A program made the position numbers and the translations under genes. Below the pieces are notes generated by a model. It was given only the letters and a program-made list of their open reading frames with translations, ran no database searches and was not told the DNA's origin. DNA of 64,000 bases from Tumebacillus sp. BK434 (GTDB lineage Bacteria > Bacillota > Bacilli > Tumebacillales > Tumebacillaceae), in assembly GCF_004340785.1 (NCBI RefSeq), contig NZ_SLXS01000007.1, positions 101,069 to 165,068 on the forward strand, given 5' to 3'. This document shows, piece after piece, positions 24,713 through 33,031 of the stretch (the first letter of the stretch is position 1; every line of letters starts with the position of its first letter).

Positions 24713-25231
24713 TTACTTCGCAGCTTTAGCCGCCGCGATCGCCGCTTCGTAGTTCGGGTGGTTGGTCACTTCGGACACGTATTCAACGTGCACGATCTGG
24801 TCATTGGAGTCGATGACGAAGACGGAGCGCGCGAGCAGGCGCAGTTCTTTGATCACAACACCGTACGACAGACCGAAGGACAGGTCGCGGTGGTCAGACA
24901 CGGTTTGCACCTTGTCGATGCCGGCAGCGCCGCACCAGCGGCCTTGTGCGAACGGCAGGTCGACCGAAACGGTCAGGATGGTGGTGTTGGTCAGGTTTGC
25001 CGCTTCTTCGTTGAAACGGCGGGTTTGCGCGTCGCATACGCCGGTGTCAACAGACGGAACGACGGAGATGATGCGCACGGTGCCTTTGGAGTCATCGAGC
25101 GTCACCGGAGACAGGTTGTTGGCCAGAACGGTAAAGTTGGGAGCTTGGTCGCCTACTTTGACTTCGGTGCCTTGCAGGGTCACCGGGCCGCCTTTAAAAG
25201 TGATGCCTTGACGTTCAGTTGCAGTGGTCAT
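24713..25231 (-). CDS. tpx: Thiol peroxidase Tpx (atypical 2-Cys peroxiredoxin)
   Basis: A 172-residue peroxiredoxin reducing hydrogen peroxide and alkyl hydroperoxides with thioredoxin. The peroxidatic Cys66 is in [12 protein letters not shown] and the resolving Cys100 in GRWCGAAG, at the Tpx spacing. [11 protein letters not shown] near the N-terminus is also typical. The start at 25231 follows GAGGAGGGC; the open frame extends further to 25315 but without a site. The gene follows the SDR gene on the same strand by 87 bases. Confidence 0.95.
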   Translation of the reverse strand: MTTATERQGITFKGGPVTLQGTEVKVGDQAPNFTVLANNLSPVTLDDSKGTVRIISVVPSVDTGVCDAQTRRFNEEAANLTNTTILTVSVDLPFAQGRWCGAAGIDKVQTVSDHRDLSFGLSYGVVIKELRLLARSVFVIDSNDQIVHVEYVSEVTNHPNYEAAIAAAKAAK

Positions 25232-25318
25232 GAGAATGCCCTCCTCGATATCTGTGTTTGATTTGTGTTTACCTGCGTTCGGTGCTATGTACCAGTTACT
25301 ATCATACCCAAGCAACCC

Positions 25319-26080
25319 TTAAGTAACAAGCCCGCCGTTGGGCGAAACCACCTGTCCCGTGATAAAGGAGGAAGCGGGCAGCGCTAAAAAACGCACGAGG
25401 TTGGCGATGTCCTGCGGCGTGCCGATGCGCCCGACCGGCGTTTCGTCGGCGATGCGCTCGAGGTCTTCCTGGCTGAGATGGGACAGCATGTCGGTCATCA
25501 CCGCGCCTGGCGCCACGCAGTTGACGGTGATGCCGGACGGGCCGACCTCCTTGGCCAACGCTTTTGTAAAGGAGATGATGCCGCCTTTGCTGGCGGAATA
25601 GGCCACCTCGCAGGAGCCGCCGGTGATGCCCCAGATCGATGAGAGGTTGATGATGCGCCCGTACTGCCTTTGCACCATGTGCGGCAAGACCGCTTTGGCG
25701 CACAAAAAAGGCGCCCGCAAGTTGGCGTGCATCATCTCGTCCCATTCTTCGACGGTGGTGTCGAGCAAGAGCCCGGTCCGGGAGATGCCGGCGTTGTTGA
25801 CGAGAATCTGCGGCGCGCCAAAATTGACGCAGGTCGCTTCGATCAAATGAGCGGCTTGCGCGGGGTCGCTGAGGTCGGCGCGCACCGCCAGCGCTTTGAC
25901 ATCATAGCGGCGGCAGGCTTCGACCGTCTCTTCGGCCGCCTGGGCCGACTGGTTGTAGTTGACGATCACGTTTGCGCCCGCTTCTGCTAACGAAATGGCG
26001 ATCGCCCGTCCAATGCCGCGCGAGGCGCCCGTCACGATGGCAGGGGCGCCTCGAAGCGGCTGTTCTTCCAATCTGTTCAT
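25319..26080 (-). CDS. Short-chain dehydrogenase/reductase (FabG-like)
   Basis: A 253-residue classical SDR. It has TGASRGIGRAIAISLA (NAD(P) binding), NNAG, and the catalytic Ser...Tyr-x-x-x-Lys as SSIWGITGGSCEVAYSASKGG; the C-terminal GRIGTPQDIANLVRFLALPASSFITGQ is FabG-type. NADPH-dependent 3-oxoacyl reduction is likely but other carbonyl substrates are possible. The start at 26080 follows AAGGAAGTG; the upstream in-frame extension lacks a site and overlaps the next gene region. Confidence 0.88.
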   Translation of the reverse strand: MNRLEEQPLRGAPAIVTGASRGIGRAIAISLAEAGANVIVNYNQSAQAAEETVEACRRYDVKALAVRADLSDPAQAAHLIEATCVNFGAPQILVNNAGISRTGLLLDTTVEEWDEMMHANLRAPFLCAKAVLPHMVQRQYGRIINLSSIWGITGGSCEVAYSASKGGIISFTKALAKEVGPSGITVNCVAPGAVMTDMLSHLSQEDLERIADETPVGRIGTPQDIANLVRFLALPASSFITGQVVSPNGGLVT

Positions 26081-26126
26081 CGCTGCACTTCCTTGCTCCA
26101 ATCTGTACCTCCGATTGTACCACAGT

Positions 26127-26927
26127 TTAGTGGAAGTGCAGGGAGGGGTCGACCGGCAGTTCAATCTGTTCAACAAAATCGCTGAGGATCGAGTTGAACG
26201 CCCCGCAGGTGCGGGTGGCGACGGCGTGGTTGGTGCCTTCGATCACCGAGATCTGCGCATTCGGCATCTGCGAGGCAAATTCTTTGGCGAAAATTTCATT
26301 GGCCCGGTCTTTGGTGCCGTAGACGAGCAGCACGGGGCATCCGATCTTCGAGACCTCCCGCGTGGTCAGGAAGCGCTCCGAGGCCTGCATGATGCGCAAA
26401 GCTTCTTTTGGTTCGGCGCGTTTGGCGATGCGGTAGAAGAAGCCGCGCTGGACGACGTTTTTCGCGTTGCTCTGGGCGACGGAGTAGGCCATCAGCTTGT
26501 GCAGCCGGGCGTTGATCAGCCACTTGGAGAGGCTGTTTTTCATCACCATCTGCGCGCCGTGTACGCGGGCATAGGGCCCGGCGAGGCAGAGTCCGGCGAC
26601 CATCTCAGGATGATCGAGGGCGAACTGCTCGGCGATCAGCGTGCCGGAGGAGTAGGCGACAAGAAACGCTTTTTCGATCTTGAGCTGGCGGCAGAGGGCG
26701 AGCAGGTCACAGCTGAGGTCTTTGATCTCGATCGGCCCCTGCGAAGCGCCGGTGCCGCCGTGGCCGCGGACATCGTAGGTGATGACGGTGAAATTTTTTT
26801 TAAAGACAGGGACTTGGCCGAGCCAGTTCTGGTGGTTCAGGCCGAGTCCGTGGATGAAGATCATCGGAAAGCCGGCACCGATGATCGTATAGTAATGCGA
26901 GATGCCTGCATGTTCGAAACGGGGCAT
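26127..26927 (-). CDS. Alpha/beta-fold hydrolase
   Basis: A 266-residue alpha/beta hydrolase: FIHGLGLNHQNW (oxyanion region), DVRGHGGTGAS, the nucleophile elbow AYSSGT (Ala in place of the first Gly), YGTKDRAN with the acid and EGTNHAVAT with the catalytic His. No signal peptide, so cytoplasmic; substrate unknown. It precedes the SDR gene by 46 bases on the same strand, and the disordered-tail gene lies 17 bases upstream, suggesting an operon of these three. Confidence 0.85.
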   Translation of the reverse strand: MPRFEHAGISHYYTIIGAGFPMIFIHGLGLNHQNWLGQVPVFKKNFTVITYDVRGHGGTGASQGPIEIKDLSCDLLALCRQLKIEKAFLVAYSSGTLIAEQFALDHPEMVAGLCLAGPYARVHGAQMVMKNSLSKWLINARLHKLMAYSVAQSNAKNVVQRGFFYRIAKRAEPKEALRIMQASERFLTTREVSKIGCPVLLVYGTKDRANEIFAKEFASQMPNAQISVIEGTNHAVATRTCGAFNSILSDFVEQIELPVDPSLHFH

Positions 26928-26944
26928 CGGTGCGTCCCCCCTTT

Positions 26945-27946
26945 TTAGCGGCCGGTTTCCGGTGGCTCGGAGTTATCCTGCGTCCGGGCGGCCGGATCGT
27001 ACAGGTCGTAATTGCCGAGCCCGATATTCGGATCGATCCAGTTTTGTGGCGACAGCGGCGCGACCGGGTCGAGCTCGTACCCGTCCTGCGCCGGGATGCG
27101 GCGTTCACTTTGCGCTTCCGGGAAAGCCGGGTAGTGTGGGAACTGCGTGTCTTGATAGTCCGCGTCGGGGATGCCCGCGTCCGTCTGCGCTGCATACTGC
27201 GTGTCCGGCTCGACAAGAACCCCTTGCAGATCGAGCAAGTCGTGTTGCGGGACGCTCCAAACGTTCGGTGCATAGGGCAGGATGGAAAGCGAGCTCGGGA
27301 TCTCCTGCGTATTCAGTCGCACTTGCTCCTGCTCCGCCACATAGCGGATGTCCGCATCGGGCGGAATGTAGCGGACCGTTTCTTCTTCCTGCGGGCTTTC
27401 CTGCTCATCGCTTAGGGGCATCCGCGTGACTTTGCCGCCGTGTTGCTCCATAATATTGGAAGCGAAGTCTGCTTCAGCAGGCGTATACGTATCGACCGCC
27501 AGGAAAAAAGACCCTTGCGGCGGCTCCTCGCTTGCTGTCGCCTGCTCCGGCCGTTCGGGCCGCCTTTCCTGCCGGTGCTGTTCATCGTTGCGCTCCTCCG
27601 CCAGCTGTGCGCTCATGTAGTGCCCGACCGTGTCCCCGACGGCCAGCCCGGCCACGGGACCGCCTGAGAGCACGGGGCCGAGGCCCGGCACGAGGTACGC
27701 CGCAGCGCCCAAGGCGATGCCGCCGATCTCCGACAAGCCTTCGACCATGTTCGCTTCCTCCTGCACGCCGCGAATTTCAAAATGATCGCCGGCCTGCCCC
27801 TGAATCGATGTCGTTTCTTCCGTCTTTGGAGCAGGGTTGGAAGCCATGATCGAAATTCTTCCTGTAAAATACGGAGTCAAGTCCTTGACGCAATCATGAA
27901 CAGTTGTATACGATTGAAAATGAGTGATGATTCGTTCATTTTTCAT
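26945..27946 (-). CDS. Hypothetical protein with glycine-zipper hydrophobic segment and long acidic disordered tail (333 aa)
   Basis: The start at 27946 is chosen because a perfect GAGGTGATC ribosome binding site lies nine bases upstream; an earlier ATG exists at 27994. Residues 1-60 resemble the N-terminal ferredoxin-like half of general-stress YflT-type proteins. A Gly/Ala-rich hydrophobic hairpin follows (about 80-115, EIGGIALGAAAYLVPGLGPV), as in bacterial glycine-zipper proteins. From about 125 to the end the chain is Pro/Glu/Gln/Asp-rich and predicted disordered, with repeated Tyr and Asp-Pro patterns. Probably stress-related and membrane-associated; function unknown. Confidence 0.65.
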   Translation of the reverse strand: MKNERIITHFQSYTTVHDCVKDLTPYFTGRISIMASNPAPKTEETTSIQGQAGDHFEIRGVQEEANMVEGLSEIGGIALGAAAYLVPGLGPVLSGGPVAGLAVGDTVGHYMSAQLAEERNDEQHRQERRPERPEQATASEEPPQGSFFLAVDTYTPAEADFASNIMEQHGGKVTRMPLSDEQESPQEEETVRYIPPDADIRYVAEQEQVRLNTQEIPSSLSILPYAPNVWSVPQHDLLDLQGVLVEPDTQYAAQTDAGIPDADYQDTQFPHYPAFPEAQSERRIPAQDGYELDPVAPLSPQNWIDPNIGLGNYDLYDPAARTQDNSEPPETGR

Positions 27947-28018
27947 TTTCCTGATCACCTCTTCATGCGGTAGGTTTCCCATCGCAACGGACAACTACAC
28001 ATACAGGAGGACATATCC

Positions 28019-29362
28019 ATGTTCCGTAAAATTTTGATCGCCAACCGCGGCGAGATCGCTTGCCGCGTCATCCGCACCTGCAAGCTGCAAGGCATTCAGA
28101 CCGTCGCTATCTACTCGGAGGCGGACGCGGAGGCACCGCACGTGAAAATGGCGGACGAGGCGTTCCTCGTCGGCGAGCCGCCGGTGGCGAAAAGCTACTT
28201 GAACGTCGACCGCATCCTTGAGATCTGCAAAGAGACAGGCGTCGAAGCGATCCACCCGGGCTACGGCCTGCTGTCTGAAAACACCGGTTTTGCCAAGCGC
28301 GCCGAGGAAGCGGGCATCACCTTCATCGGCCCGTCTGTGGAAGCGATTGCAGCGATGGGTTCGAAGATCGAATCCCGCAAAGCGATGGAAGCGGCAAACG
28401 TTCCGGTCGTGCCGGGCATCACCCGCCCGTTGGCCGACGAAGAAGAAGGCGTTCTGGTCGCCAATGAAATCGGCTACCCGGTCATGCTGAAAGCATCGGG
28501 TGGCGGCGGCGGCATCGGCATGCAAGTGGTCAACTCTGACGACGAGCTGCGCAAAGCGTACGCCGGCAACCAGAACCGCGCCAAGCAGTTCTTCGGCGAC
28601 GACGCGATGTACATCGAGAAATTCGTCGAAGAGCCGCGCCACGTCGAAGTGCAGGTGCTCGCCGACAAAGCGGGCAACACCGTCTACCTCTGGGAGCGCG
28701 AGTGCTCGATCCAGCGCCGCCACCAGAAAGTGGTCGAAGAAGCGCCGTCCCCGTTCCTCGACGCCGAACTGCGCCGCCAGATGGGCGAAGCGGCTGTGCG
28801 CGCGGCGCAGTCGATCGGCTACAGCAACGCCGGCACGATCGAATTCCTCGTCGACAAGCACCGCAACTTTTACTTCCTTGAGATGAACACCCGCCTGCAG
28901 GTGGAACACCCGATCACCGAGGAGATCACCGGCCTCGATCTCGTCGCGGAGCAGCTGCGCATCGCGTTTGGCGAAGAGCTCGGCTACACCCAAGACGACA
29001 TCAAGCTCGACGGCCATGCGATCGAAGTCCGCGTCTATGCGGAAGATCCGAAGACGTTCTTCCCGAGCCCGGGGCAGATCACCCGCTTCGAAGCGCCGCA
29101 GTTTGATTTTGTGCGCAACGAGCTGGCGGTCGGTCCGGACTCGAAAGTCACGCCGTTCTACGATCCGATGATCGCCAAGCTGATCGTCAAAGGCAAGGAC
29201 CGCGACGAAGCGATCTCCCGCATGCAGCAGGCGTTGGAGCATTACCATGTCGAAGGCATCAAGACGAACATCCCGATGCTGCGCGAAGTATTGGCGCATG
29301 ACGCCTTCCGCGCCGGGGATACGACCACCGATTTTGTGGCAAAACACATTCAGAAAAAATAA
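28019..29362 (+). CDS. Biotin carboxylase subunit of an acyl-CoA (methylcrotonyl-CoA) carboxylase
   Basis: A 447-residue ATP-grasp biotin carboxylase that carboxylates the biotin of the carrier protein using ATP and bicarbonate. Motifs: ANRGEIACRVIRTCK, HPGYGLLSEN, the glycine loop ASGGGGGIGMQ, ERECSIQRRHQK, EMNTRLQVEHPITEE. AGGAGG precedes the ATG. With the short BCCP, HMG-CoA lyase, enoyl-CoA hydratase and carboxyltransferase that follow, the order parallels the B. subtilis yng operon, so leucine/isovalerate degradation is more likely than fatty-acid synthesis (inference from context). Confidence 0.92.
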   Translation: MFRKILIANRGEIACRVIRTCKLQGIQTVAIYSEADAEAPHVKMADEAFLVGEPPVAKSYLNVDRILEICKETGVEAIHPGYGLLSENTGFAKRAEEAGITFIGPSVEAIAAMGSKIESRKAMEAANVPVVPGITRPLADEEEGVLVANEIGYPVMLKASGGGGGIGMQVVNSDDELRKAYAGNQNRAKQFFGDDAMYIEKFVEEPRHVEVQVLADKAGNTVYLWERECSIQRRHQKVVEEAPSPFLDAELRRQMGEAAVRAAQSIGYSNAGTIEFLVDKHRNFYFLEMNTRLQVEHPITEEITGLDLVAEQLRIAFGEELGYTQDDIKLDGHAIEVRVYAEDPKTFFPSPGQITRFEAPQFDFVRNELAVGPDSKVTPFYDPMIAKLIVKGKDRDEAISRMQQALEHYHVEGIKTNIPMLREVLAHDAFRAGDTTTDFVAKHIQKK

Positions 29363-29395
29363 AAGACGGCATCGCAGCCAAGGAGGAACCAGACA

Positions 29396-29611
29396 ATGAC
29401 AGAAATCACCGCAAGCATGGCAGGCAACGTATGGAAAGTGCTCGTGAAAGCAGGCGACACCGTAGAGGAAGGGCAAGACGTGGTGATCCTCGAATCGATG
29501 AAGATGGAAATCCCGATTTCCGCTGACTTCGGCGGCAAAGTTGTGGAAGTGAAATGCGAAGAGGGCGGCTTCGTCAACGAAGGCGACGTGCTCGTCGTAG
29601 TCGAAGACTAA
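29396..29611 (+). CDS. Short biotin carboxyl carrier protein
   Basis: A 71-residue stand-alone biotinyl domain. The biotinylated lysine is in ESMKME at about residue 36, and the symmetrical ends (MAGNVWKVLVKAGDTVEEGQ and VNEGDVLVVVED) are complete. AAGGAGG precedes the ATG. It carries carboxybiotin between the preceding carboxylase and the carboxyltransferase encoded at 31453-32982. Confidence 0.93.
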   Translation: MTEITASMAGNVWKVLVKAGDTVEEGQDVVILESMKMEIPISADFGGKVVEVKCEEGGFVNEGDVLVVVED

Positions 29612-29645
29612 GCCTGGCAGACTATAACTTAGGGTGTGATCGTCC

Positions 29646-30560
29646 ATGAGCAAAAACTGGCCGGCTTCCGTCACGATCAAAGAAGTAGGACCTCGTGACG
29701 GTCTGCAAAACGAAAAAGGCATCGTCAAGACGGAAGACAAGATCGCCTGGATCAACCATCTGAGCCAAACCGGGCTCAAGCACATCGAGATCACCTCGTT
29801 CGTCAATCCGAAATGGATTCCGGCGCTCGCCGACGCGCTCGAAGTGGCACAAGGCATCGCCCGCGCAGACGGAGTGACCTACTCGGCGCTCGTCCCGAAC
29901 CTGCGCGGTCTGCAAGGTGCCTTGCAGGCCAATCTCGATGAAGTGGCCGTCTTCATGTCGTCGACGGAGATGCACAACAAAAAGAACATCAACAAAAGCA
30001 TCGACGAGACTTTCCCGGTGCTGCAAGAAGTGGTGGATGAAGCGCTGAAGGCAGGCAAGATCGTCCGCGGTTACCTGTCGACCGTCTTCGGCTGCCCGTA
30101 CGAGGGGGCGACCGATGTCAAGCAGGTGCTGTACGTCTCCGAGAAGCTGCTCGAGATGGGCATTCACGAGCTGTCCCTCGGCGACACGATCGGCGTCGCC
30201 AATCCGCGCCAGGTGCAAGAGGTGCTGGAAGTGCTCTTGAAGACGATTCCGGCCGACAAGATGGCGATGCATTTCCACGACACGCGCGGCACGGCGATGG
30301 CCAACGTCCTCGCGTCGCTGGAGATGGGCATCACCACCTTCGACGGCGCGCTTGGCGGCCTTGGCGGCTGCCCGTACGCACCGGGCGCATCGGGCAATCT
30401 GGCGACAGACGACCTGTTGTATATGCTGCACGGAATGGGCATCGCCACCGGCGTGGACAACGCCCGGATGATGGAAGCGGCGAAATTTATCCAAGACAAG
30501 ATCGGACGTCCGCTGCCCAGCCACGCTCTGCAGGCGGCCACCGCCGTTTGCGAATCGTAA
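29646..30560 (+). CDS. mvaB: Hydroxymethylglutaryl-CoA lyase
   Basis: A 304-residue DRE-TIM metallolyase splitting HMG-CoA to acetyl-CoA and acetoacetate. Motifs: GPRDGLQNE (metal and catalytic Arg-Asp), FGCPYEGATD, SLGDTIGVANP, HFHDTRGTAMAN and the C-terminal active-site loop GGCPYAPGASGN with the catalytic cysteine. It is the last step of leucine catabolism. Its site before the ATG is weak (AGGGTGTG). Confidence 0.92.
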   Translation: MSKNWPASVTIKEVGPRDGLQNEKGIVKTEDKIAWINHLSQTGLKHIEITSFVNPKWIPALADALEVAQGIARADGVTYSALVPNLRGLQGALQANLDEVAVFMSSTEMHNKKNINKSIDETFPVLQEVVDEALKAGKIVRGYLSTVFGCPYEGATDVKQVLYVSEKLLEMGIHELSLGDTIGVANPRQVQEVLEVLLKTIPADKMAMHFHDTRGTAMANVLASLEMGITTFDGALGGLGGCPYAPGASGNLATDDLLYMLHGMGIATGVDNARMMEAAKFIQDKIGRPLPSHALQAATAVCES

Positions 30561-30581
30561 GGAGACGGGGGAGGAGAACTC

Positions 30582-31415
30582 ATGCCATTTGATCCGAACA
30601 TCCGCAATTTCCGCGAAACGCCGCTGGCAGACGACCGCAAAGGGCTCGTCAAAACGGAGATCAGCGCAGGCATTGCCACCGTGACGCTCAACCGTCCGGA
30701 AGCGGCGAATGCGTTTTCCGTCGAGATGCTGGAGCAATTTATCGACGCGCTCTATGCGCTGAAGTTCGATCCGGAAGCGCGCGTGGTCATCGTCACCGCC
30801 GTCGGCGAAAAAGCGTTTTGTGCCGGCGCCGACCTGATCCAGCGCGGCCAGATGGACCTGACGCAGGCCCGCCAGCACATCAATCTGATCCGCACGGCGG
30901 TCAATGAGCTGGAAGCGCTGCCCCAGCCGACGATCGCCGCCATTAACGGCGTCGCGTTTGGCGGCGGAACGGAACTTGCCTTGGCGGCCGACATCCGCAT
31001 CGCGGCGGACAACGCGAAGTTTGGCTTGACCGAGACAGCCTTGGCGATCATCCCGGGCGCTGGCGGCACGCAGCGCCTGCCGCGGCTGATCGGTGTGGCG
31101 AAAGCGAAAGAGCTGATCCTGACCGCCCGCCGCATCGAGGCGGCGGAAGCGGAGCGGATCGGTCTGGTGAATTACGTGGTGGCACAGGAGGAGCTTTTGC
31201 ACAAAGCGAACGAACTGGCCCGCGAGATCACCAAAAACGGCCCGCTCGCCGTGCGTCAGGCCAAGCTTGCGATCAACAAAGGCGTCGAAGTCGACCTCGC
31301 GACCGGACTTGCGATCGAACAAAACGCGTACGAAGTGATCATGCCGACCCAGGACCGTCTGGAAGGCTTGAAAGCGTTTAAAGAAAAACGTCCGCCGGTC
31401 TACAAAGGCGAGTAA
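30582..31415 (+). CDS. Enoyl-CoA hydratase/isomerase family protein (probable methylglutaconyl-CoA hydratase)
   Basis: A 277-residue crotonase. The oxyanion holes lie in KAFCAGADL and INGVAFGGGTELALAADIRIAA, and catalytic Glu positions in GLTETALAIIPGAGGTQRLPR. The context between HMG-CoA lyase and the carboxylase beta subunit points to hydration of 3-methylglutaconyl-CoA, as proposed for YngF; a generic hydratase cannot be excluded. GGGGAGGAG precedes the ATG. Confidence 0.88.
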   Translation: MPFDPNIRNFRETPLADDRKGLVKTEISAGIATVTLNRPEAANAFSVEMLEQFIDALYALKFDPEARVVIVTAVGEKAFCAGADLIQRGQMDLTQARQHINLIRTAVNELEALPQPTIAAINGVAFGGGTELALAADIRIAADNAKFGLTETALAIIPGAGGTQRLPRLIGVAKAKELILTARRIEAAEAERIGLVNYVVAQEELLHKANELAREITKNGPLAVRQAKLAINKGVEVDLATGLAIEQNAYEVIMPTQDRLEGLKAFKEKRPPVYKGE

Positions 31416-31452
31416 CAGCCGCACGTAACTGCCGCAAGGAGGAGAGACAAGG

Positions 31453-32982
31453 ATGTCTTTTGATAAAACATTGCAAGAGCGCCTGGAGAAAATCCAGCAA
31501 GGCGGCGCTCCGAAGTACCACGAGAAGAATGCCGAGCAGGGCAAGATGTTCGTTCGCGACCGTCTGCGCCTGCTGTTCGATGACGAATTCCTGATCGAAG
31601 ACGGCGCTTTCGCCAACTTCATGGCCGGCGACCTGCCGGCTGACGGCGTCGTCACCTGCCTCGGCCGCATCCACGGCCGCACCGTTGCCGTGATGGCGAA
31701 CGATTCCACCGTCAAAGCGGGCTCCTGGGGTTCGCGCACGGTGGAGAAGATCATCCGCATCCAAGAGACGGCGGAGAAGATGAACATCCCGATGATCTAC
31801 CTGGTCGACTCCGCAGGCGCGCGCATCACCGACCAGATCGAGATGTTCCCGGGCCGCCGCGGCGCGGGCAAGATCTTCTACAACCAGGTGAAATTCTCCG
31901 GCCGCATGCCGCAGATCTGCGTGCTGTTTGGCCCGTCCGCAGCTGGCGGCGCATACATACCGGCATTCTGTGACATCGTGATCATGGTCGACAAAAACGC
32001 CTCGATGTACCTTGGCTCCCCGCGGATGGCGGAGATGGTCATCGGCGAGAAAGTCACCTTGGAAGAGATGGGCGGCGCCCGCATGCACTGCCAGATCTCC
32101 GGCGTTGGCGACGTGCTGGCGAAAAACGAGGAAGATGCGATCAAGCAAGCTCGCCAATACCTGGGCTACTTCCCGCAAAGCTATGCCGAACATCCGCCGG
32201 TTGCAGACAGCAAAGACATTGCCGAGTTCGAAAAAACGCTCGGTGAGATCATCCCGCAGAACCAAAACGCGCCGTTCAACATGCTCGACCTGATCAACCG
32301 CCTGATCGACGAAGGCTCTTGGTTTGAAATCAAGAAGCTGTTCGCGCAGGAGCTGCTGACCGGTCTCGCCCGCATCAACGGCAAAGTGGTCGGCATCATC
32401 GCCAACCAGCCGAAGGTCAAAGGCGGCGTTCTGTTCGTCGACTCCTCCGACAAAGCGGCGAAGTTCATCACCTTGTGCGATGCCTTCAACATTCCGCTCT
32501 TGTTCCTGGCTGACGTGCCTGGCTTCATGATCGGCACCAAAGTGGAGCGCGCCGGCATCATCCGCCACGGCGCGAAGCTGATCTCGGCGATGTCCGAAGC
32601 ATCCGTGCCGAAGATCTCCGTCGTCGTCCGCAAAGCATACGGCGCCGGCCTCTACGCGATGGCAGGTCCTGCCTTCGAGCCGGACGCTTGCCTCGCCCTC
32701 CCGACAGCTTCCATCGCCGTCATGGGTCCGGAAGCGGCCGTCAATGCCGTCTATGCCAACAAGATTGCCGAGCTGCCGGAAGAAGAACGCGCTGCCTTCA
32801 TCGAAGCCAAGCGCGAAGAGTACCGTCAAGACATCGACATCTACAAGCTGGCCAGCGAAATGATCATCGACGCGATCATCGACCCGAACGATCTGCGTAA
32901 CGAACTGATCAAACGCTTCGAGCTTTACAGCTCCAAATACGCGCCGTTCACCGACCGCAAACATCCGGTGTATCCGGTATAA
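31453..32982 (+). CDS. Acyl-CoA carboxylase carboxyltransferase (beta) subunit, probable methylcrotonyl-CoA carboxylase
   Basis: A 509-residue carboxyltransferase with both crotonase-like halves on one chain. The N half holds YLVDSAGARITDQIEMFPGRRGAGKIFYNQ and GPSAAGGAYIPAFCD; the C half holds LADVPGFMIGTKVERAGIIRHGAK and AYGAGLYAMAGPAFEPD. It moves the carboxyl group from biotin to the acyl-CoA. AAGGAGG precedes the ATG. Last gene of the operon, closed by a long palindromic terminator. Propionyl-CoA as substrate cannot be ruled out, but the gene set favours methylcrotonyl-CoA. Confidence 0.9.
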   Translation: MSFDKTLQERLEKIQQGGAPKYHEKNAEQGKMFVRDRLRLLFDDEFLIEDGAFANFMAGDLPADGVVTCLGRIHGRTVAVMANDSTVKAGSWGSRTVEKIIRIQETAEKMNIPMIYLVDSAGARITDQIEMFPGRRGAGKIFYNQVKFSGRMPQICVLFGPSAAGGAYIPAFCDIVIMVDKNASMYLGSPRMAEMVIGEKVTLEEMGGARMHCQISGVGDVLAKNEEDAIKQARQYLGYFPQSYAEHPPVADSKDIAEFEKTLGEIIPQNQNAPFNMLDLINRLIDEGSWFEIKKLFAQELLTGLARINGKVVGIIANQPKVKGGVLFVDSSDKAAKFITLCDAFNIPLLFLADVPGFMIGTKVERAGIIRHGAKLISAMSEASVPKISVVVRKAYGAGLYAMAGPAFEPDACLALPTASIAVMGPEAAVNAVYANKIAELPEEERAAFIEAKREEYRQDIDIYKLASEMIIDAIIDPNDLRNELIKRFELYSSKYAPFTDRKHPVYPV

Positions 32983-32994
32983 ACGGACAAAGCA

Positions 32995-33027
32995 AATCCC
33001 CTTCTCTGCAGAGAAGGGGATTTTTTC
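32995..33027. terminator. Bidirectional terminator
   Basis: AATCCCCTTCTCTG / CAGAGAAGGGGATT is a perfect 14-bp palindromic stem with A- and T-runs at the two ends. It is shared by the leucine operon and the third oppA. Confidence 0.95.
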
Positions 33028-33031
33028 AGGC

